A DNA stretch of 64,000 bases from Trema orientale. Its lineage: Eukaryota; Streptophyta; Magnoliopsida; Rosales; Cannabaceae. Position 1 is the stretch's first letter. Every line of letters begins with the position of its first letter. Positions 56,850 through 64,000 of the stretch are shown here, piece after piece. Under the pieces are notes generated by a model. That model was not told the origin of the DNA, ran no database searches, and saw only the letters and a program-made list of their open reading frames with translations. The stretch is taken from the NCBI GenBank assembly GCA_002914845.1, contig JXTC01000035.1, forward strand, positions 870,405 through 934,404. Direction: 5' to 3'. A program made the position numbers and the translations under genes.

Positions 56850-59430
56850 TTTAACATGTTAAGTCTTACTTGAGAGTTGTATTATTAGTAGAACAAACTA
56901 ATACCCAACTAGAAATAGTATTTTATTAGTTTATTTATTTGAAGAGTATTAATAGACTTTCACAAATTTCAAGGTTAATAGTACTTTGTAGAAGATAAGC
57001 TACATCCTTATATAAGTTTATATGTATATATATATATACATTGATGGATTATTGGAATTTGTGCCACAAAAGAGCTTACACGTTTTCTTTGGAGTTTTGG
57101 CTGTAAGTGAATTGCTGAAGCCAAACCGACTTAGCACCGTATATCATTACTCTAACTATTTTGAGATCAGGTTTTATTGAATATTAGACCTAGAGGATCT
57201 TAGAAGTGACTAGTGAGAGGTCAAATCGGAAAGGAAAGAAAGGAGCAAGAGAAAACTTCCTAAGGTATCCTTGTTTATTTTGTGTGAGTACTTTTCATAG
57301 ATATTAAATTGATGTGATGGTTTCCTATTTGTATTAACTCCTCTTTTGTAATATAAAGACCATTGATGGCTAGAATAGAATCACGGTTGAATAACCAAGC
57401 TGAACCGTTGGGTAAAGGAGTAGTCCTTGTTTTGGATTCCAATAATATTGATTAATCAACAACTCCTCTACAAATACCCATCTTTGTTGAACCAACTCCT
57501 TCAGACTATAAGTTTTATCTCCACAAAAAGAAAAGAGAAAAGTGTTAAGCCTAGCTTGATTAACCAAGAGGAAAAGAAAGTTCATTTCGGTTCTCAAGTT
57601 TAAGTGGCCGAGTAGTTTAATTAGAATTATTGTTTTGCTATGATACTTTTACCTGGTGGGAGTCCTAACCCTATAAAGGTTTCGTGCTTGTATTATTCAA
57701 TTTAGAGACCAAGGATCACAACTAGAGTAAATTAGTTTTATGGAGAGTTATTTAGTCAAACTATGATCCAAATTTTGTGCTTAGTGCTCTTAGAATTTCA
57801 TATGTAATTTATACTTTCAGATTCGTTCAACTATATTAGTTTTGTTTGTATTATAATTTTATATATCTAATGATGGCTCTAATTAAGTTTATACTTAGTC
57901 TAGTTGTGTTATGACTTGTAATTGTTAGGAGTCAATAAATATCTTTACAGAATATATTCAATACCAATTATTGCAGATTTTAAGTATCATTTTTGTTAAT
58001 TTAGGGACACTTAGTTTTAGGTGTTATACTGCCCAAATTATTTTGAGCAAAACCTAATATACTGTTTGAGAAAACAGAAAGGACAAATTAGAAATTTGAA
58101 AGTGGACTTAATTACAATAATATCAGATTTTTTTAGATTTCTCTGTACATAGTATAACTATAGAATTATATTTTTCAGGGGTGTAGTACGTTCTGTTGTT
58201 GAGGATAACCCTTTTCTTCACAGGGTTAGTTTCTATATTTTTCTGAGGTAAGTAACATTTCATCTGCAATGTGAGAATACTATTTGGATTATATTAGTTA
58301 TGTGGTTATGTGATATGTGTCATAATAAAGTGCATACATATCATTGCATACATGGCATAAAACGTTTTTAGTCTTAAAGTTATGAAATTTCAGGTACGAT
58401 TGTAAGAAGTTGATTTTGAAAAGAAACAAAATGTTTAGTGTATCATGTTGCCTGGAAAGTTAGGATAGACACGGGACGTAGCGGGCCAACGTTCCAATTA
58501 TATGAAAAGTATACCCTTAATGGGTTAGATCCTAATGTGGATCAATATGTCTGCAATATAGGGATGGCCTCTGGCGTACACTGAGATTAATGTGGTTTTC
58601 ATATAAAAACCTCTATATTGCTAATATGATGGCCAATTATGATATGTTATGTTATGTGGCTCAGTGACATGTCTATTGTTCTAACGCCTAACTCAACTCG
58701 GAGCAACTCTTTTGTAATGTCTATATAGTATATACTGACTAGAAACAAGAAACACTCGAGAGACGAATAATATAATTAACACTTAACATGTACTTATCTT
58801 ATTTATTATTTATTATGTAGTCTATATGATCCATAAAACCTATAAAATCAAGGTTAAGTTAAAACAGAAAATAATGTGGCAAAAAAAAATTTAAACTTTT
58901 TAGCTATATCTAGAAAAGTAGAAACTTTCTTTAGTTAATTTATACATTACAAACGGTATTGAAAATAGATAAGTATTCTAAAATCACTCCGCCACTCTAT
59001 ATACATAGCAGTATCAAAGTATGCCCTTCATCCACAGTTTGTCAAAAATGTCCATATACACAACCAGGGTAGGAGTTTAGCATCCATTCACGTGCCCAAG
59101 CATCAACCTGCAATGTGAGACTAGTGAGTGATAACTCAGTAAGCAACATTATGCACAAATTTCTGAATTTAAAACAGATTCATATTAGGACCCTTTGTGT
59201 ATTACACTGGTTATAAGCATAAGATTTGTATTTAACGTAAGCTTTAGTGATTAGATTTAGTTTTGATACTTTAGCCTATTAAAGATTAAAGTTGGAGGAA
59301 GTGAGGCTAAAAAGGATTCTTATGGTTATTTAGAAGACCTTACACATGATTTTAAAAATTAAATTAAATTTGTTGGAGCTTTACAATATCGATATAAAAT
59401 AAATAGAATGTCAAAAAGAAATATATATAT
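56850..59430 (+). mobile_element. degraded retroelement DNA inside the MULE
   Basis: No coding sequence belonging to the MULE genes is seen here, although the protease gene continues on both sides. The phrase GAGGTAAGTAAC at about 58245 also occurs in the LTR at about 20858. Together with the integrase relic and 3' LTR to the right, this is best read as eroded Gypsy interior or LTR sequence. The left junction was not resolved. Confidence 0.4.
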
Positions 59431-59655
59431 ATGTCTATGTATAGATGGACTATTAAGGATATATTGAGACAATATTTCAAAGATTTGTGGAAGAAAATAT
59501 TACTCTTGATAATATTTATATATGGTTATGGCTTCCAATCTAGTGTTAAAGTAGCTCCATATAAAGCATTAATAAAAATACAAAAAGGTATTTTCAAGAT
59601 TATAGAGATACGATTCAATGAGCTACTAAAGGTTAAACAAGATTTTAGTAGTTAA
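59431..59655 (+). pseudogene. Gypsy integrase relic
   Basis: The frame contains YGYGFQSSVKVAPYKALI, a degraded form of the well-known Gypsy integrase motif around YNNSxHSSIGMAPYEALYG, and nothing else of pol. It lies about 350 bp before the polypurine tract, on the expected strand. Confidence 0.6.
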
Positions 59656-59997
59656 GAATTTCTATTAGCTTTGTTGATACAAAAAGGTTTGCGCCATTGT
59701 AATATTCTCTATTTGTATTTAAGTGTAAATGAGCAATCAGAATGAGAAGCAATATGGATCAATAAGTAAATAAGTACTAAAAGCTATCTAGCTTTCGATA
59801 TTTCAATTACTTGAAGTTATAGTAAGTTCATATTCTCAAGTTCATATTGTATTGATGGAAAGTTTGTTTAAGTTTTACAAGTGATGATCATACTTTTTGC
59901 TCAGAATTTGAGGCATCCCTATGAAAAAGTGATTATATTAAAATTTGTTTATTAGAGAATTCAAGGTTTTAAAATTTAGAGGACTAAACTTCTTTTT

Positions 59998-60009
59998 AGA
60001 AGGGGAGAA
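59998..60009 (+). other. polypurine tract
   Basis: AGAAGGGGAGAA lies directly before TGTGACAATC, the standard place for plus-strand priming next to a 3' LTR. Confidence 0.75.
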
Positions 60010-60425
60010 TGTGACAATCTGTACTTTAAAAAAATTATTTATATAATATAATTAATACAAGAAAATAGAAAAGATATAAGAGCACTTAATTATTAGATAT
60101 TATTTGAGGAGATATTGGTAATTGTATTAGAGACACTTTAAGAAACCCTAAAGTCTAATAATCTATAAAGTTTTATACGTGTACGCTTTGTAGAGGGGAA
60201 AAAAAGAGAGAAGAGACAACTCTATGCTTAAAAAGAAGAAGAAGAAGAAGAAAAAGAAGAAGAAGAAGAGGATGGCTATTGTTATGGATTACTGAGACTC
60301 ACTCCTAAGGTAATAAACTCTTTTACTGATTAAGTTACATGTACTAATTAAATTTTGGGGATTGGAATTGCATGTCTAGAGTATTTTAAACTACGTTAAT
60401 CCTTTCTAAATTATTTAAACTTAGC
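60010..60425 (+). mobile_element. truncated 3' LTR, same family as 19784
   Basis: It starts TGTGACAATCTG and keeps the same order of landmarks as the LTR at 19784: AAGAAACCCTAAAG, a GAGGGGAAAAAAAGAGAG run, a GAA tract and GGTAATAAACTCTT. It stops after about 400 bp, where protease-gene sequence resumes on -. Confidence 0.7.
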
Positions 60426-61566
60426 TTTTTAACCGACGTGTGTATACAAGTAAGTTCCGTTTCACCATTCTTCTTTTTCTCTCCTTCTTTCTCAACCTCT
60501 TCATCCTCTTTCTGCTTCTCATCAATAGACACCCTATCATTCTCACCTTCTTTGCCAATCTCTTCATCCATATCATCATCACCTAAACTTGTTACTTGTT
60601 CTGTATACTCAACATTAGTACTTTCAAAGTTTCCTTCACCCTTTTTTTTGTCTATTTCTTTCTTCCCCTCCCCTAATTTTGTATCATCACCAGCTGTTAC
60701 CTCTTGCACACTAACCACTTCTGCAACATATTTTCACAATTTTTTAAAATAGTTTTAACGTCCTTCTGCTCGTGTCGAAAACTTTGAATCTCATCTTTAA
60801 CCCTGACAAGCTCATCCTCAACTTCACGTAGCCTTGACTCTAAGTCCAAGTTCGAATATGTTGATGCTCTTTTATCTTTACCATCAAACCTTTGATCCTT
60901 TCCAATACACGACAATATAACCATATTAACATCCAGAGGTTGTTCTTCATCATGGTCATCAAGTACAGTCTTTTCTTTCAAACCATATTTTGAAAAAAGT
61001 TTCCCCTTCAGCAAAAATCCATCTTGCTTGTCGTTTTCCATTGCAAAAATAGCTTTAATGTACGGATGCTCCAATTCTTCATCCGTAGGGGTCATTGGCA
61101 CGACTTCCAACTAAAAAATAATCAAAGTGTACATGGAGAGGTGAGGATTCCGTTCCCTCTCTCTCCATTTTCAGCTTCTTCAACCTCGGCGACGTCCTCG
61201 GTGATGCCGACTACGGAGGAGGATTTTCGAAGTCAGAATCTTCATTTGTTTTTCTCTTTTTCGAAGTCTATTGCGTTTTAGCCATTGTTGTCACACGTCA
61301 GAGTAGACACAGAGGCAAGGTAGGGAGTAGAGCTTTAAGAAAGTGGAGGAGAAGTGGGTTTTCTAATAGGGGTTATAGGTCCGAAAATAGGGGCAAGGTG
61401 GGGGGTCTTCACGGATCCTTTTCTGCAAAAAATGTATTCAGGGTTTTTGAAATTTAAAAAAATAAAAATAAAACCAAAAACGAAGGAAAACGAATTACTG
61501 AAGCTCTGACAGGGTTTTGACTTGTTGAAGGGTATTTTCGACTTTCTCCTCCGTGAGAAGTAGTAA

Positions 61567-61638
61567 AAAAGTTATTTTCAAAAACTGAACTAAAAAAGTC
61601 ACTTTGGCCCAATTTAAGAGTAGCCAGGTCAATTTCCC
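61567..61638 (-). repeat. right terminal inverted repeat of the MULE
   Basis: Reverse complement of the left repeat with about 14 differences in 72 bases by eye. Confidence 0.85.
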
Positions 61639-61647
61639 GACTTTTTA
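61639..61647. repeat. target site duplication, right (MULE)
   Basis: GACTTTTTA, one base different from the left copy GACCTTTTA. Confidence 0.75.
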
Positions 61648-64000
61648 GTATTTATCACTTTAGGCCTTTATTGAATTTTCCAAATGGGCTTCACCATTCT
61701 TTAAGACATCTTTCTCTAATTCTTTTTTGCATGAATATCTTATAGCCTGCTTATTATATTAAAACACCAAAAGATAAGATAAACACTTATTGAAAAATAA
61801 TTATAAACCACAAAATTAAGCCAAAAATATATATAAATAGTGTATAAATATGAGAACATCACTAACCTCTTAATGGTTGCATCACTATTTACTTAGGCTT
61901 TTTTTAAGCCAGCCTCATACTCCTTATTCATCTATTCCTGCATGAGTTTTTTGGTCAGTGACAGATTTGTCTGTTCAGATTTGTGGGTTGATCAGACCTT
62001 ACTCTATGTGTGATCAAGTATTTATACTAGTTGAATAATGCTCCGAACAGCCACGGATTATATTATTTCTAGGCCTACCTTTCTGAGACCATTCTGGCAA
62101 ACAATGATGCCTTCCCCTCTTTCATCTTCTTTCCCTTCTATTGAATACTGTGGCAGCCTAAAGATCTAGAGGGGTGAAAAAAATTATCCTGAGATTTACA
62201 TCTTTATCCAAAAAAACAAAAAGAAGAAATTAATCACTATATACAGATCTGCTAGCCACCATTATTGCTTCATTCTTTATTCTTTGGGTTTGAGTATAGA
62301 TTTTTTCGGTATGAGTTTGGGTTTTATTGGACAAAATAGAAGTAATAGTAAAAACTGGTATGAGCTTTTTCTGGTGTAGGTCTCTGGCTTCTTGTTTCTT
62401 CATCTTTTTCTGGCATTGAGTGAACGAGTCATCAACTCGGATTCGACTCAGGCAAACAAGCTCTTTTTAATTTTTTGTGCAAAACTCTCCATGCGTGTCG
62501 AACTACCTCAAAGAATTACCCTAGATTAGACAAATATTTAAGAAGGAAAAAAAAAAAGATTAAATTTGGGTGTGCGCACATGAGTGAGAACTGAGAAGAC
62601 AAAGAAGATGAAGAGGCAGTGAGAAAAGAAAACGCGAGGTAGGTTTGGTTGTTTTTTTTTAAAAAAAAAAAAATTAATTTAGTTTTAAATTTGAATTTAA
62701 GTTTAAGTTTACTGTAAATAGTATTTTAATAAATTAATAGTTCTAAAAAAGAGTTTGACGAGAAGAAGATATAAATTTGTAATAATTTTTAAATTTAAAA
62801 GTTAATATTAATAATAATCACGACTAAACGTAGAAATCGAATAAAGAATCAAAACACATGATAAAAATCTTATTATCTCTATTTAATTTCAAAATTAAAT
62901 TTAAAGGCTGAACTGAAAAAAATTATACAAGGGATGCTTTTTCAATTATTCCTAAATCATTGTCACTATCACATGCATGTGACATGACTTTGGAGTTTTA
63001 TATCCCATCAAATCATGCATTTGACTAAACTGAGTCCTTGTGAATCATTTATTATCACACGCGTATTGCAAGCCAAAACAAAAATATCACGCGTTTATTG
63101 AATGACTCAATACGTTATACGTGTCTGTTTGTTGCACTGGTGGCTCATGTGTGGCGCTGAGATTGATCGAGTTTGGAAAAAAGCAACAAAACAAATAAAG
63201 CGATCGAGTTTGAAAAGTAAGCACTCAGTAGCAGCCCCAGGGACGGCAGCCGGCGGTGTGAGGCAGCCTTAACTATGAGGGCGTATTTAGTATCTTATAC
63301 TATAAATCCAAAAAGAGCTTTTATATATAAAGTTGACAATTTATTTTATCTAGTTTGTTTTATTAATTTTCTATATGAAAATTATTTTCAGATTTATAAG
63401 ATAGGATTTGAATCATATAATAAATGTCTTTTTAATTATTTCTTTTCAGGTTGATAGTATAAGTGGTCTTGAAGTATACACTTTCTTATAATTTGGTCTT
63501 AGAAGTTCTAATTTTAAAAATTAAGCTCTAAATTTTTTTATTCCTTCTAATTAAGTCTAAATGCCAATTTATTGATAAATGTTCGACAAAAAGCACACAG
63601 TATTGGAGGGGGTCATAAAGAGGAGCAAACACAATTCTCTTCCCCACTCCCCACCCAGTAAAAGGAAAAAAATTGCACCCAAATTTGCAGTTTCAGAAAC
63701 TCTAAAAATGATAAACAATATATTTTTTTTTATATTCAGATCCTCTTATTTAGTTTATTTTCCTTCAAATATACTTTCAGATCTATCATGTGTTCCTTGT
63801 GTATATTTTTTTGTCAAACATTTGGTATTACAGTTTGGACTTAATTGCAAAAAATTAAAAAAATTTAGGAACTCAATGTAAGGAATTTTATTTCCTATAT
63901 TGGGCCACATATTTTATCAATTGTATTGGGCCATATTATTCTTAAGCAGACCCAATAAGTGATTTAATTAGGGCTGGGTCAGGATATCCAACTGGGTATG
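61648..64000. other. AT-rich intergenic DNA
   Basis: No gene with a recognisable domain. Short frames here look random. The last 110 bp contain TATTGGGCCA twice and GGGCTGGGTC, phrases of the kind seen in plant repeats, but nothing can be assigned. Confidence 0.45.

Larger units (their letters stand above)
53698..61285 (-). pseudogene. Ulp1-like cysteine protease gene of the MULE, decayed
   Basis: Read on -. The likely start is MAKTQ at 61285, at once followed by a stop and a second stop in the first exon. The next exon (about 60697-61113) encodes VVPMTPTDEELEHPYIKAIF, then a coiled coil (LESRLREVEDELVRVKDEI). Acidic and Lys-rich parts follow (60426-60718, then 56468-56731), separated by inserted retroelement DNA. 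Next come repeated small exons (55.4-56.4 kb), a basic segment (about 55100-55290) and SWLYGLHEPKQWLWDD (about 54790-54850). The C48 protease domain lies at about 54400-53698 (FPWTEVDQVYILVNI, WILLVLDL, PQQDN...GDYGVF). The Ulp1/SENP family cleaves SUMO or other ubiquitin-like modifiers. Here the catalytic Cys is Tyr, there are stops, and a SINE splits the domain. Confidence 0.8.
48121..61638. mobile_element. 13.5-kb Mutator-like element with transposase and Ulp1-like genes
   Basis: The terminal inverted repeats are about 70 bp and roughly 80% identical by eye. The left reads AGGAAATTGACATGGCTA. The right, reverse-complemented, reads GGGAAATTGACCTGGCTA, and later both share GACTTTTTTAGTT. A 9-bp target duplication flanks them. 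Inside are a MURA-type transposase gene (+) from the left and a Ulp1-like protease gene (-) from the right, facing each other. Kaonashi-type MULEs with Ulp1 domains are known from Arabidopsis and other plants. Both genes carry several stops, so the element is not autonomous now. It was enlarged by a SINE and by Gypsy-derived DNA. Confidence 0.88.

Noticed and set aside
63579..63881. 100-residue open frame near the right edge
   Set aside because: AT-rich, with no recognisable domain or splice context.

Overview
This window is nuclear DNA of a eudicot plant. It is AT-rich, has many spliceosomal introns and carries nested plant transposons. The style of its tandem receptor-like protein genes (EIX/HcrVf-like) suggests Rosales, but that is an inference. 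Two single-copy housekeeping genes could be rebuilt exon by exon with the reading frame closing exactly. One is a 20-exon TIMELESS homologue on the + strand (1497-11564, 1270 codons plus stop). The other is a 15-exon WDR91-like WD40 gene on the - strand (39256-43919, 652 codons plus stop), which contains what looks like a minor-spliceosome AT-AC intron.

Between them lies a head-to-tail array of intron-poor LRR receptor-like protein (RLP) loci, all on the + strand. There are two intact genes (14426-17374 and 34233-37154), two genes each broken by one frameshift (24427-27412 and 29452-32467), a 5' stub cut off by a Gypsy-type LTR (about 19550-19783), and a short internal fragment (37672-37858). 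Promoter-level similarity shows that the stub and the 29.4 kb gene are duplicates. The spacers hold a 2.2 kb LTR with primer binding site, a three-copy 230-bp tandem repeat, and clusters of a short TGTCGTTT motif.

The right third is dominated by one large Mutator-like element (48121-61638, about 13.5 kb). It has roughly 70-bp imperfect terminal inverted repeats and a 9-bp target duplication with one mismatch. It carries a decayed MURA-type transposase on + and, facing it, a decayed Ulp1-like cysteine protease gene on -, the arrangement known from Kaonashi-type (KI) MULEs. Later insertions sit inside it: a tRNA-derived SINE in the protease domain and a degenerate Gypsy element (integrase relic, polypurine tract, 3' LTR) in the protease gene's middle. 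Its non-coding parts are unusually rich in palindromic TGTGAC/GTCACA motifs, and its transposase is interrupted by seven copies of an exact 98-bp repeat.

The first 1.4 kb, 44-48 kb and 61.7-64 kb are mostly transposon-derived or featureless AT-rich DNA. Two isolated undetermined bases (44235 and 46678) fall in the 44-47 kb repeat region.
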